DNA of 64,000 nt from Sphingomonadales bacterium 12-68-11 (GTDB lineage: Bacteria; Pseudomonadota; Alphaproteobacteria; Sphingomonadales; Sphingomonadaceae), in assembly GCA_002279825.1 (NCBI GenBank), contig NCCV01000003.1, positions 925,643 to 989,642 on the forward strand. The letters are read 5' to 3'. Shown piece after piece: positions 49,672-58,358 of this stretch. The translations under genes and the position numbers were made by a program. Positions within the stretch are counted from its first letter, which is position 1; every line of letters starts with the position of its first letter. Below the pieces are notes generated by a model. The model made no database searches and was not told the origin of the DNA. It saw only the letters and a program-made list of their open reading frames with translations.

Positions 49672-49704
49672 GGGTTCAAACTCTAGGGGGTTCAAGCTCT
49701 GAGG
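49660..49704 (+). repeat. Three tandem copies of a 15-16-bp unit at the ligW-like stop codon
   Basis: TTCAAACTCTAGGGG, TTCAAACTCTAGGGGG and TTCAAGCTCTGAGG follow one another. The first copy contains the last three sense codons and the stop, so slippage duplicated the gene end into the spacer; the third copy has diverged and leads into the next gene's ribosome-binding site. Confidence 0.85.
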
Positions 49705-49715
49705 AGAGGATTGCA

Positions 49716-50573
49716 ATGACCACTTATGCCGTGACCGGCGCAACCGGCAAGCTGGGCCGGCTGGTGCTCGACGAGCTGCTGCTCAAGGCCAATCCGCGCG
49801 AGATTGTCGCGCTCGCCCGCGATCCCGCCGCGCTGTCCGCCTATGCCCAGAAAGGCATCCAGGTCCGCGCGGCCGATTACGACGATCCCGCCAGCCTCGA
49901 CGCCGCGCTCAAGGGCGTGAATCGCTTGCTGCTGATCAGCGGCAACGCGGTCGGCCAGCGCGAGCGCCAGCACGGCAACGTGATGGCGGCGGCGAAGAAG
50001 GCCGGCGTGTCCTACCTCGCCTATACCTCGGTGCTCAACGCGCAGGACTCGAAGCTCAAGCTCGCCGCCGAGCATGCGCTGACCGAAAAGCTGCTCGAAG
50101 GCAGCGGCCTTAACTTCGATGTGCTGCGGATGCCGTGGTATTCGGAGAACTACGTCGGCGCGCTCGGCCCCTCGATCGAGCACGGGGCGATCTACGGGGC
50201 GGCCGGCGATGGCCGGCTGTCGACCGCCAGCCGGGCCGACCTGGCTGCCGGCGCTGTCGGCGCGCTGATCGGCAGCCCGGGCGGCAAGACTTACGAACTG
50301 GCCGGTGACCAGGCGTGGACCATGGCCGAGTTCGCTGCCGAAGTCGGCCGCCAGGCCGACAAGCCGGTTGCCTACGTCAACCAGTCCGAAGCCGACTACG
50401 CCAAGACGCTCGAAGGCGCGGGGCTGCCGCCGCCGGTCGCCACGCTGCTTGCCAGCACCAGCTACCTTGCCGGTTTCGGCGAGCTCTACAGCGAGAGCAA
50501 GGATCTGAGCACGCTGTCGGGAAAGCCCACTACGCCGATTTCCGAGACGATCGCGGCGGCGCTCAAGGGGTGA
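49716..50573 (+). CDS. NAD(P)H-binding quinone oxidoreductase-like protein (QorB/NmrA type)
   Basis: 285 residues. Atypical SDR/NmrA fold: TGATGKLGRLVLDELL at the N-terminus binds NAD(P)H, followed by VSYLAYTSVLNAQDSKLKLA and MPWYSENYVGAL. These segments match QorB (YtfG), which reduces quinones. Quinone detoxification would make sense beside catechol- and guaiacol-producing enzymes. GGAGAGG precedes the ATG at 49716. Confidence 0.82.
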   Translation: MTTYAVTGATGKLGRLVLDELLLKANPREIVALARDPAALSAYAQKGIQVRAADYDDPASLDAALKGVNRLLLISGNAVGQRERQHGNVMAAAKKAGVSYLAYTSVLNAQDSKLKLAAEHALTEKLLEGSGLNFDVLRMPWYSENYVGALGPSIEHGAIYGAAGDGRLSTASRADLAAGAVGALIGSPGGKTYELAGDQAWTMAEFAAEVGRQADKPVAYVNQSEADYAKTLEGAGLPPPVATLLASTSYLAGFGELYSESKDLSTLSGKPTTPISETIAAALKG

Positions 50574-50687
50574 GTTGCGATCCGCACCGGACAAGCGTGA
50601 GGAGCACAACCGCCACCTAACGGCGGTGCGACGGGGGCAAGCGGCCATAAGCCGCGCCCCGCCAGGCGCCGCACGGCGGCTGTGACT

Positions 50688-50708
50688 TTCCCGAGGCTGG
50701 CTCGGGAA
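50688..50708 (+). repeat. Hairpin in the leader of the second MFS gene
   Basis: TTCCCGAG (50688-50695) and CTCGGGAA (50701-50708) flank GCTGG. The stem lies in the 161-bp gap between the reductase and the MFS transporter, 26 bp before the latter's start; no T run follows. Confidence 0.4.
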
Positions 50709-50734
50709 GGATCGAGGGAGAGGATGGGTAGTAC

Positions 50735-52387
50735 ATGGACAGCGACCAGCCGCAGACCGGCAACCCCTACCTGAAGGCCGACGGCACACTGGGCAGCAAG
50801 ACTGCCTGGTACGCCCTGACGCTGGTGGTGCTGATGCAGGCCATGTCGATGGTCGACCGGCAAATCCTGTCGATCCTGCTCCCGCGCATCAAGGCGGACC
50901 TGAATGTCGGCGATGCGGAGATGGGCCTGCTGTATGGGACCGTGTTCGCGCTGTTCTATGCGCTGTTCTCGCTCCCGCTCGGCCGCCTCGCGGACGGCTG
51001 GATCCGAACGCGGCTCCTCGCTGTATCGCTGCTCGGCTGGTCGCTGGCGACGGGGCTGGCCGGCTTTGCCAAGGGCTTCTCGCTCCTGGCCGTGTCGCGC
51101 CTGGGCGTGGGCATCGGCGAAGCCAGCTCGCAGCCGGCCGGCCTGTCGCTGCTGTCCGACGCCTTTCCCAAGGAACGGCGCGGCCTGATCGGCGCGGCGA
51201 TGGCCGTCGCGGTGGCGCTCGGCCTGGGCGCCGCGCTCACTATCGGCGGCTCGATTGCCGACGGGTGGGACGCCCGCTGGCCTGACCCGGCCAATGCGCC
51301 GCTGGGCTTTGCCGGGTGGCAGGCGGCGTTCATCGGCGCGGCCTTGCCCGGCATCGTGCTCGCGTTCTTCATGTGGCGCCTGCCCGAACCGATCCGCGGC
51401 GTAGCCGATGGTATTCCCGCGCGGCGCGATCCGGCCCCGTTCAAAGCCGCCTTCGGCCTGCTTGGTGCAATTTTGCCGATCGGGGTATGGCTCAATTTCC
51501 TGCGTCGCGGCGCCTCGGCAAAGGACTGGGTGCTCAATACCCTGGTGCTGGTTGCTGCGGTTGCCGGCGCGATCTTCCTGACCCGCTTCACCGACGGCCT
51601 GCGCGAAGCCAACCCGATCGTGATCCCGTTCGGCGATGGCGGGCTGACCGGCAACGGCATCCAGTGGCTGGTGTCCGGGTTCGGCGTCTATGTGCTGTTC
51701 AATTGGGTCCAGTCGCTCAAGCTGGGCGACAAGCCTGCCTATGTCACGATGGCCAAGAACCCGGCGCTGCTGATCGTGATCTTCATGGCCAGCCTGCAGA
51801 CCATGCTGAATTACGGAGTCATGGCCTTCACCCCGTCCTACCTGATCGGTCACTTCAACCAGAGCGCGACCCAAGTGGGGCTTATCTTCGGCCCCTTCAT
51901 TGCCGCGCTGGGCATCCTCGGCCCGGTCATTGCCGGGCCGGTGTCGGACTGGGCGGAACAGCGCATGAAGTCCGGCCGCCTGGTGATCACCCTGCTCTCG
52001 CTGATCGTCTCGCCGCTATGCGCCGTCGCGGTCTACACCACCGACAGCCTGGTCATGTTCTATGTGTTCTTCGTCGCCTTCTCGATCGCCACGACCATGT
52101 GGCTGCCCCCGATCTATGCCAGCCTGGTGGAACTGGTCCTGCCGCGCATGCGCGGCATGGTGACGAGCTTCTACATCCTGTCGATCACGCTGATCGGCCA
52201 GGGCATCGGGCCCTATACCGTGGGCTTGATGTCCGACCGCAATGGCGGGGACCTGGCAGCGGCGATCCTCTCGCTGTACTGGGTGGCGATCCCGATCGTG
52301 CTGCTTTCCGGCTTGGCGATCTGGCGTTACCGCATCGACGAGCCGCAAGTCGTCGCCCGGGCGCGGGCTGCCGGAGAACCCGTCTAG
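50735..52387 (+). CDS. MFS transporter, spinster-like
   Basis: 550 residues. Twelve or more helices with the loop signature SLPLGRLADGWIRTRLL and, in helix 4, GIGEASSQPAGLSLLSDAF, typical of the spinster-like aromatic-acid/sugar-phosphate MFS branch common in sphingomonads. A long insert (about residues 215-310) carries two extra hydrophobic segments, making it larger than usual. It sits between the quinone reductase and the ThDP enzyme on the same strand, so uptake of an aromatic compound is likely. Confidence 0.82.
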   Translation: MDSDQPQTGNPYLKADGTLGSKTAWYALTLVVLMQAMSMVDRQILSILLPRIKADLNVGDAEMGLLYGTVFALFYALFSLPLGRLADGWIRTRLLAVSLLGWSLATGLAGFAKGFSLLAVSRLGVGIGEASSQPAGLSLLSDAFPKERRGLIGAAMAVAVALGLGAALTIGGSIADGWDARWPDPANAPLGFAGWQAAFIGAALPGIVLAFFMWRLPEPIRGVADGIPARRDPAPFKAAFGLLGAILPIGVWLNFLRRGASAKDWVLNTLVLVAAVAGAIFLTRFTDGLREANPIVIPFGDGGLTGNGIQWLVSGFGVYVLFNWVQSLKLGDKPAYVTMAKNPALLIVIFMASLQTMLNYGVMAFTPSYLIGHFNQSATQVGLIFGPFIAALGILGPVIAGPVSDWAEQRMKSGRLVITLLSLIVSPLCAVAVYTTDSLVMFYVFFVAFSIATTMWLPPIYASLVELVLPRMRGMVTSFYILSITLIGQGIGPYTVGLMSDRNGGDLAAAILSLYWVAIPIVLLSGLAIWRYRIDEPQVVARARAAGEPV

Positions 52388-52444
52388 GCGGGTCGACCCC
52401 GTGGCACCCTGCGCGCGCAGCGACCGAAGTGAGTAGCGAGATCC

Positions 52445-53983
52445 ATGCCCACCGTCCGTGAAGCCGCGTTCCGCGTGTTCGAGCATTTCGGCGTCGATCG
52501 CCTGTTCGGCAACCCCGGCAGCACCGAGCTGCCGATGCTCAAGGCGATGCCGTTTCCTTACGTGATGGGCCTCAACGAGGCGGTAGTGATGGGCATGGCC
52601 GACGGCTATGCGCGCGCCGCGCGGCGCCCGGCGCTGGTCAACCTGCACAGCTCGGCGGGCACCGGCCATTCGCTGGGCAACTTGTTCACCGCCTACAAGA
52701 ACAACACCCCGCTGGTGGTCACCGCCGGGCAGCAGGCGCGCTCGATCCTGCCGTACGACCCGTTCCTGTTCGCCGAGCGGCCGAGCGAGTTCCCGCGCCC
52801 GTTCGTCAAATGGGCGCTCGAGCCGGCCCGCGCCGAGGATGTGCCGCTGGCGCTGGTGCGCGCGTTCGTGACCGCGCTGACCCCGCCGATGGGGCCGGTG
52901 TTCGTATCGATCCCGGTCGACGATTGGGAGCGCGACTGCGAGTGGCCCGGCCTCCCCGACCTGACCCTGCGCACGCTGCCCGATCCCGCCGGGATCGAAC
53001 GAATCGCGGCGATGTTGGACGGTTCAAGCAAACCGGCGCTGATCGTCGGCACGGGCTGCGCCAACAGCGGCGGATGGAACGCGGCGATCGCACTGGCGGA
53101 GAAGGCGGGACTGTCGGTCTGGGCCGCGCCCTATGCCGCGCGCGAGACGTTTCCCGAGGATCACCCGCAGTTCGCCGGCTTCCTGCCCGCCTGGCGCGAC
53201 AAGATTCAGGCGCTGCTCGCCCCGTTCGACGCCATCCTGGTGGCCGGTGCGCCGGTGTTCACATACCACGTGGAGGGCAGCGGCCCGCACTGGCCCGCGC
53301 ATGCCCGGCTGATGGCGCTCAGTGAGGATCCCCAGCATCTGGCGGCGCTGCCCGGCGGGGGCGGCGTGCTCGGCGAAGTGCGCGCGGGGCTCGAACTGCT
53401 CGCCGACGCGGTCGCTGGCCGCATGTTCTCAGGCACCCGGCATCAGCTCAAGGACCCCGAGCCGGCGATGACGGCCGCCTATGTCCTCAAGCGCGTCGCC
53501 GCGCTGCGCCCCGCCGACGCGGTGATCGTCGAGGAAGCCCCGACCGCGCGCGGGCCCGAGCACGACACGCTGCCGATCATACGCGAAGGCGGGTTCTATA
53601 CCTGTGCCAGCGGCGGGCTCGGCTACTCGCTGCCGGCGGCAATCGGCGTAGCGATGGGCCAGAACGACAAGGTCATCGCGGTCCTTGGCGACGGATCGGC
53701 GATGTACACGATCCAGGGGCTCTACGCCGCGCACAAGGAAGGCGCGGGCGTCAGCTTCGTGATCCTCAACAACGCCGGCTACGCCGCGCTGACCGGCTTC
53801 TCGGCCGAATTCGGTATGAACCACGTCCCCGGCTGCGACCTGTCGGGGCTTGAGTTCGTTCCCCTCGCCGAGGCGCAGGGCGTGCCCGCGCGGCTCGTGG
53901 ACAACGTGGAGGCGCTCGACTCGGCGCTGGCGTGGAGCTTTGCGCAGGCTGGGCCCACGCTGCTCGACGTCAGGATCGCCTGA
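52445..53983 (+). CDS. ThDP-dependent decarboxylase, benzoylformate decarboxylase-like
   Basis: 512 residues. Benzoylformate decarboxylase active-site positions are retained: S26 (GNPGSTELP), E45 (ThDP glutamate, LNEAVVMG), H68 (NLHSSAGTG) and H275 (VFTYHVEG). The ThDP/magnesium motif GDGSAMYTIQGL ... NNAGYAAL is intact. Such enzymes decarboxylate aryl-glyoxylates to aromatic aldehydes and may also ligate or cleave acyloins. With an aldehyde dehydrogenase in the cluster, an aryl-2-oxoacid to aldehyde to acid route is plausible. The true substrate is unknown. Confidence 0.86.
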   Translation: MPTVREAAFRVFEHFGVDRLFGNPGSTELPMLKAMPFPYVMGLNEAVVMGMADGYARAARRPALVNLHSSAGTGHSLGNLFTAYKNNTPLVVTAGQQARSILPYDPFLFAERPSEFPRPFVKWALEPARAEDVPLALVRAFVTALTPPMGPVFVSIPVDDWERDCEWPGLPDLTLRTLPDPAGIERIAAMLDGSSKPALIVGTGCANSGGWNAAIALAEKAGLSVWAAPYAARETFPEDHPQFAGFLPAWRDKIQALLAPFDAILVAGAPVFTYHVEGSGPHWPAHARLMALSEDPQHLAALPGGGGVLGEVRAGLELLADAVAGRMFSGTRHQLKDPEPAMTAAYVLKRVAALRPADAVIVEEAPTARGPEHDTLPIIREGGFYTCASGGLGYSLPAAIGVAMGQNDKVIAVLGDGSAMYTIQGLYAAHKEGAGVSFVILNNAGYAALTGFSAEFGMNHVPGCDLSGLEFVPLAEAQGVPARLVDNVEALDSALAWSFAQAGPTLLDVRIA

Positions 53984-53986
53984 AAC

Positions 53987-54235
53987 TTAGTTGGCGTCGG
54001 TCTTGGGTGTTTCGACGGGCTTCGCGGCCTCTGCCTGAACCGGCGGCTGCAGTTGCGCGGGCGTCGGCGGAGGGGCCGGCGCGCTGACGTCGTGGTCGGC
54101 CTCCGCCATGCCTTTCTTGAAGCTGCGGATGCCCTTGCCGAAATCGCCCATCGTCTCGGAGATCTTGCCCCGGCCGAAGAAGATCAGGATCACCAGCAGG
54201 ACGACGATCCAGTGGAACAGCGAAAACGAACCCAT
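53987..54235 (-). CDS. tatA: TatA/TatE-type twin-arginine translocase subunit, solitary
   Basis: 82 residues from ATG 54235. One N-terminal helix ([19 protein letters not shown]) with the FGRGKI hinge, then the amphipathic helix [18 protein letters not shown] and a proline/alanine-rich tail, exactly the TatA plan. tatB and tatC are not next to it, which is unusual; in most relatives tatABC form an operon. It may be a second TatA. It ends 4 bp from the convergent ThDP gene. Confidence 0.9.
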   Translation of the reverse strand: MGSFSLFHWIVVLLVILIFFGRGKISETMGDFGKGIRSFKKGMAEADHDVSAPAPPPTPAQLQPPVQAEAAKPVETPKTDAN

Positions 54236-54382
54236 TGGTCTCACTCCTTGCTGCATGCGCTAGCACCGAGCGATGGCGATTAAAAGGCAGCGCTTGCAAG
54301 GCGTCAAAACGCAAGCGACCGGCCGCGAGGCATTCGCGGCCGGTCGAAGCGCTCTCAGAGCGGGCCCAGCGGGCCGGGAGGC

Positions 54383-55609
54383 TCAGCCGCCGCGGCTGCC
54401 TTGGGTCGGAGCCGCCGCCGGAGCGCCCGGAGGCGCGGGTGGCGGGGCGACCGCCGGGTCGCGGTCGAAGATCCGCGACCACTGGGCGCGGTCGTCAGGC
54501 GCGTTCGGATCGACGGTGCCCGCCGCGATGCCCGCGCGCTTGGCACGCGACGCGCTGATGTAGTCGCGCGGCATGCGGTTGCCTTCGTGGCAGGCGTATT
54601 CGAAGAACGCGTAGTCGTCGTCGCGGATCCACTCGACGCGGGTGGTCCACGGCGCGGTGAACACTTCCGGATCCGAATAGGTCAGCTCGTGCGTGATCGC
54701 GTTCGGGCCGGTCATGGTCAGCCGTTCGACCGTCTTGGCCTGGGTGCTGGTCGGGATCGTGTTGAACGGCGGCACCGCCTGGGTGGCGATGTTGAGCGGC
54801 GAGCCGTTGCGGGCGTGATGGTCGGGGCTGACGCTGTCGCCGCTCTTGATGTTGATCGTCTCGATGACCAGCGTGTTGCCTTCCCACCAGCCGACGCTGT
54901 TGCCGAGCCAGGCTTCGACCCCGGCCGGCGAATGCTTGACGCCGTTGGTCGCGGTGCGGATCGGGATCACCCGCGTGCCGAGCATCTCGAGCGCGATAGT
55001 CACATAGCCGGGGGCCTGGAAGATGCGGATGCCGTTGTTGTAGCGGAACGGGTACATCGAAGCCGGGAAGCCGCGGCTGACGCAGCGGTCCCAGCTATCG
55101 AAATCGCTGACCCAGTCGTATTCGATACCGGGCACCCAGCCCGAGCGGCCGGATTCGTGCAGGGCCTTGGCCTTCGGCGTGAACTCGGGAATCTGGCCGT
55201 TGGCCGGGCTCACCAGCATCGACGTGCGCCAGGCGAAGGGCGAGGATTTGACCCAATCGGCCAGCCCCTCGGTGCCCGAAGTACCGATGCCGCGCTCCGA
55301 GGCGGCGGCGAAGTTGCCGTCGGACCGCTCGGCGGCGGTGACGCGGCGGGCATGCTCTTCCTCGGTCTGCCAGAAGCGGTTGCCGTATTCGGTCGGCCGG
55401 ATGAACAGCACACGCGTGTTCTGGACGAACTCGTGTTGGTAAGTGTGGCTGATGTCGGGATCGCCCCACGCGGTCTTGGGCGGCGCATAATCGGTCGGCA
55501 CCGGCGGCAGCTGTTCGAGATTGGCCGGACGCGGCTGCGCGAGGGCGGCGGTCCCGGGAAGCGCAATCAGCGCGGCGGCACACAGAAGCGGAACGATGCG
55601 GCGGGTCAT
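54383..55609 (-). CDS. Exported protein of unknown function
   Basis: 408 residues from ATG 55609. Signal peptide MTRRIVPLLCAAALIALPG ... AALAQ. The mature protein has repeated motifs common to a large family of exported proteins in sphingomonads and acidobacteria, such as VGWWEGNTLVIETINI and LTMTGPNAITHELTYSDPE, rich in beta strands, with a proline-rich tail. Such genes often accompany aromatic or steroid catabolic genes; no activity is known to me. No Tat motif despite the adjacent tatA. Confidence 0.7.
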   Translation of the reverse strand: MTRRIVPLLCAAALIALPGTAALAQPRPANLEQLPPVPTDYAPPKTAWGDPDISHTYQHEFVQNTRVLFIRPTEYGNRFWQTEEEHARRVTAAERSDGNFAAASERGIGTSGTEGLADWVKSSPFAWRTSMLVSPANGQIPEFTPKAKALHESGRSGWVPGIEYDWVSDFDSWDRCVSRGFPASMYPFRYNNGIRIFQAPGYVTIALEMLGTRVIPIRTATNGVKHSPAGVEAWLGNSVGWWEGNTLVIETINIKSGDSVSPDHHARNGSPLNIATQAVPPFNTIPTSTQAKTVERLTMTGPNAITHELTYSDPEVFTAPWTTRVEWIRDDDYAFFEYACHEGNRMPRDYISASRAKRAGIAAGTVDPNAPDDRAQWSRIFDRDPAVAPPPAPPGAPAAAPTQGSRGG

Positions 55610-55724
55610 GCAGGTCTCCCTCGCCGGCTGTCCCGCCGGCTTCGGCACCATTCTATGCCGGGAGCGGGCGACGGGCAATGCCGCGATAGGCCGAATTTGT
55701 CGCAAGCGGCAGCAGCTTGCGGCG

Positions 55725-56186
55725 TCAGCACACCCGCCACACCCAAAGCTTGATCCCGCTGGCGTAGCGCGCCCCCGAACACACGAAGATCGATTTGTTG
55801 AGCCAGTCGTAGGGACCGTCCGGCGCGATGAATTCGGGCACGGTGCGAAAATAGTACTCGGCCGGATCGACCTCTTCGCCGCGCCGCAGCCGGTCCATCA
55901 CCTCGGGCGGACCGTGGCGCAGGCCCTTGTTGCGGATCTGGATCAGGGCGCCGTCGTCGGTCTCGATCGCGTAGATCGCATCGGCCACCGTCACCCCATC
56001 GGGCCGGGTCAGCTGCCAGTCGGCCGAATTGCCCATCAGCTTGCCGGAGATGCGCGGGCCTTTGACATAGCCGCCGGCGCGGATCGGAATGATCCGCCGC
56101 GTGCCGTCGACCACTTTGCCGATTTCTCGCGGCGGATCGAGGTCGCCGCCGGCTTCGTACACGAACTCCAGTCCAGGCTTGATCAC
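55725..56186 (-). CDS. DUF3237 protein, possible phenylcoumaran-acid decarboxylase (PhcF/PhcG-like)
   Basis: 153 residues from GTG 56186 with GGGAGAGAACAG just upstream. The sequence KPGLEFVYEAGGDLDPP, GTRRIIPIRAGGYVKGPRIS, GVTVADAIYAIETDDGALI and SIFVCSGARYASGIKLWVW is that of the small beta-barrel DUF3237 family. As I recall, the Sphingobium SYK-6 enzymes PhcF and PhcG, which decarboxylate the phenylcoumaran acid to a stilbene, are of this type. The divergent GMC oxidoreductase (94-bp gap) and a stilbene dioxygenase 3 kb away support that reading; other DUF3237 roles are possible. Confidence 0.72.
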   Translation of the reverse strand: MIKPGLEFVYEAGGDLDPPREIGKVVDGTRRIIPIRAGGYVKGPRISGKLMGNSADWQLTRPDGVTVADAIYAIETDDGALIQIRNKGLRHGPPEVMDRLRRGEEVDPAEYYFRTVPEFIAPDGPYDWLNKSIFVCSGARYASGIKLWVWRVC

Positions 56187-56279
56187 CTGTTCTCTCCCAC
56201 CATTGCCGGTCCAGCCTACGGACCCTAGCGTGCCCTGCAAGCGAATCGCGCGGACACAACGCGCACAAGGGAGCGGAAG

Positions 56280-57938
56280 ATGGCGGCGGATCTGCAGGCG
56301 GACTACGTTATCGTCGGGGCGGGCAGCGCGGGCTGCGTGCTGGCGGCCCGGTTGACCGAAAGCGGCGCACACAAGGTGGTGCTGCTCGAAGCCGGCGGCG
56401 ACGACCGGCCGTTCAGGGAACCCAGCCAGTTCGTCTCCAATGTGATGATCCACACCCCCATCGGGTTCGGCAAGACGCTCAACGATCCCAAGGTCAACTG
56501 GCTCTACGAGACCGAGGTCGACGAAGGCTCGGGCGGCCGCAAGCACAAGTGGCCCAAGGGCAAAGTGCTCGGCGGTTCGTCCTCGATCAACGGCATGCTC
56601 TACGTACGCGGGCAGTCCGCCGATTACGACGGCTGGGCCCAAATGGGCGCACGCGGCTGGTCGTGGTCGGACGTGCTGCCCTGGTTCCGCAAGAGCGAGC
56701 ACCAGGAACGCGGCGAGTGCGAATTCCACGGCAGCGGCGGCCCGCTCAACGTCGCCGATTTCCCCGAGGAGCACACCGTCTCCAAGGCGATCGTCGAAGC
56801 CTGCGTGCAGGCCGGCATCCCGTTCAAGCCCGATCTCAACGACGGCAACCAGGAAGGCGCCAGCTTCTTCCAGATGACCGCCAAGAACGGCCGCCGCCAT
56901 TCGGCCGCAGTCGCCTATCTGCATCCTGCGATGAGCCGCGCGAACCTCACCGTCGAGAAGCGCGCGATGGCCACCCGCATCCTGTGGGACGGCAAGAAGG
57001 CGATCGGCGTCGAGTTCGAACAGAACGGCGTGCGCCGGAAGGTCATGGCCGCGCGCGAAGTGATCCTTGCCGCCGGCGCGGTGGAATCGCCCAAGCTGCT
57101 CGAAATCTCGGGCGTCGGCCAGGGCGCGCTGTTGCAGGAACTTGGCGTGCCGGTGGTGCACGTCGCGCCGCTGGTCGGCGAGAACATGCAGGATCACTAC
57201 ATGATCGGCTGTCAGACCGCGCTCAAGGAGCCGCACCATTCGATCAACGAACTCAGCCGAGGGGTCAAGCTGCTCGGCCAGATCGCCAAGTACGGGCTGA
57301 CGCGAAAGGGCCTGCTGAGCTTCGCGGTGGCGCACGGCTGTGCTTTCGCCAAGAGCCGCAAGGAGCTGGATTTCCCCGACATCCAGATCCACGTCATGGC
57401 CGCGTCGATGGATCTCGACTACCTCAACCAGTATCAGGGGCTGCGGCTCGACAAGGAGCCCGGCATGGCCAGCAACCCGTGCCAGCTCCGGCCCGAATCG
57501 CGCGGCACGATCCACGCCAAATCGCCCGACGGGCTCGAGCGGCCGCGAATCGTGCCGAATTACCTTAGCGATCCGATCGACCGGCAGAGTGTGGTCGACC
57601 AGCTCAAGCTGATCCGCAAGATCTGGCAACAGCCGGCGCTCGAGCCCTATCTCAAGGCGCCGGGCGATCCGTTCGGCGACAGCGACGAGGCCATGCTCGG
57701 CTACGCCAAGGTCGCCGGCGGCACGCTGTACCACGCCGTCGGCACGGTCGCGATGGGCGACGAGCGCTTCCCGCTCGACCCCGAACTGCGCGTGCGCGGC
57801 GTCGAGAGCCTGCGCGTGATCGACGCCTCGGTCATGCCCAAGATCAGCAGCGGCAACACCAACGCGCCGACGATCATGATCGCCGAAAAGGGGGCGGCGA
57901 TGGTGCTGGCGGCGGCGAAGGAAGCGCTCGCCGCTTAA
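56280..57938 (+). CDS. GMC-family FAD oxidoreductase (alcohol dehydrogenase-like)
   Basis: 552 residues. FAD-binding VGAGSAGCVLAARLTE (about 11-26), GMC signature 1 KVLGGSSSINGMLYVRG, signature 2 GAVESPKLLEISGVG, and C-terminal catalytic region LYHAVGTVAMG and SSGNTNAPTIMIAEKGA. The family oxidises primary alcohols, including choline and aromatic alcohols; in SYK-6, PhcC and PhcD of this family oxidise the phenylcoumaran dimer's gamma-alcohol. Divergence from the DUF3237 gene points to a shared regulator and pathway. Specificity is inference. Confidence 0.88.
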   Translation: MAADLQADYVIVGAGSAGCVLAARLTESGAHKVVLLEAGGDDRPFREPSQFVSNVMIHTPIGFGKTLNDPKVNWLYETEVDEGSGGRKHKWPKGKVLGGSSSINGMLYVRGQSADYDGWAQMGARGWSWSDVLPWFRKSEHQERGECEFHGSGGPLNVADFPEEHTVSKAIVEACVQAGIPFKPDLNDGNQEGASFFQMTAKNGRRHSAAVAYLHPAMSRANLTVEKRAMATRILWDGKKAIGVEFEQNGVRRKVMAAREVILAAGAVESPKLLEISGVGQGALLQELGVPVVHVAPLVGENMQDHYMIGCQTALKEPHHSINELSRGVKLLGQIAKYGLTRKGLLSFAVAHGCAFAKSRKELDFPDIQIHVMAASMDLDYLNQYQGLRLDKEPGMASNPCQLRPESRGTIHAKSPDGLERPRIVPNYLSDPIDRQSVVDQLKLIRKIWQQPALEPYLKAPGDPFGDSDEAMLGYAKVAGGTLYHAVGTVAMGDERFPLDPELRVRGVESLRVIDASVMPKISSGNTNAPTIMIAEKGAAMVLAAAKEALAA

Positions 57939-57941
57939 CGG

Positions 57942-58358
57942 CTAGCTGCGGGTCCAGCACTGCGAGCGGCACACGATCAGCACGCAGCCCGTGACTTTGA
58001 GCCGCCCGCCCGGAGCAAGCGCCAGAGTTGCGCGGTAGCTGTTGCCCGACTTGGGATCGTAGGCGGTGCCCCCGCTCCACTGGTTACCCCGTGCACTGAA
58101 TCCGCTCAGCACCCGCACCCCGACTAGCGGCCGCGCGCGCAGCGCCGCATTGGGATTGCGCGCATCGTTGCGCGGCACGTCGGACCCCGTGGCCAGAACC
58201 TGCACCACCGTGCCGCACAAGCTCGCCCCGCATTCCGCGATTCGCACCACCGCGCTGCGATCGGCGGTGATCCAGGTCCCGGCAACCGACGGATCTGCGG
58301 CAGTCGCCTGCGCGGACAGCGCCAAGGCCGCTGCAGCTCCCGCCAGCGACGGCCGCAT
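57942..58358 (-). CDS. Small exported DUF2147-like protein
   Basis: 138 residues from ATG 58358, which overlaps the previous gene's stop as TGATG. Signal peptide MRPSLAGAAAALALSAQATA; the mature part GTWITADRSAVVRIAECG, SLCGTVVQ and a glycine-rich beta pattern (GGTAYDPKSGNSYRATLAL) match the DUF2147 family of periplasmic beta-barrel proteins. Four to five cysteines may form disulfides. Function unknown. Confidence 0.75.
   Translation of the reverse strand: MRPSLAGAAAALALSAQATAADPSVAGTWITADRSAVVRIAECGASLCGTVVQVLATGSDVPRNDARNPNAALRARPLVGVRVLSGFSARGNQWSGGTAYDPKSGNSYRATLALAPGGRLKVTGCVLIVCRSQCWTRS

Noticed and set aside
55725..57734. 669-codon frame containing the DUF3237 protein
   Set aside because: Only the last 153 codons carry family sequence; the rest is antisense to the GMC oxidoreductase. 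A GTG with a good ribosome-binding site at 56186 is the real start.
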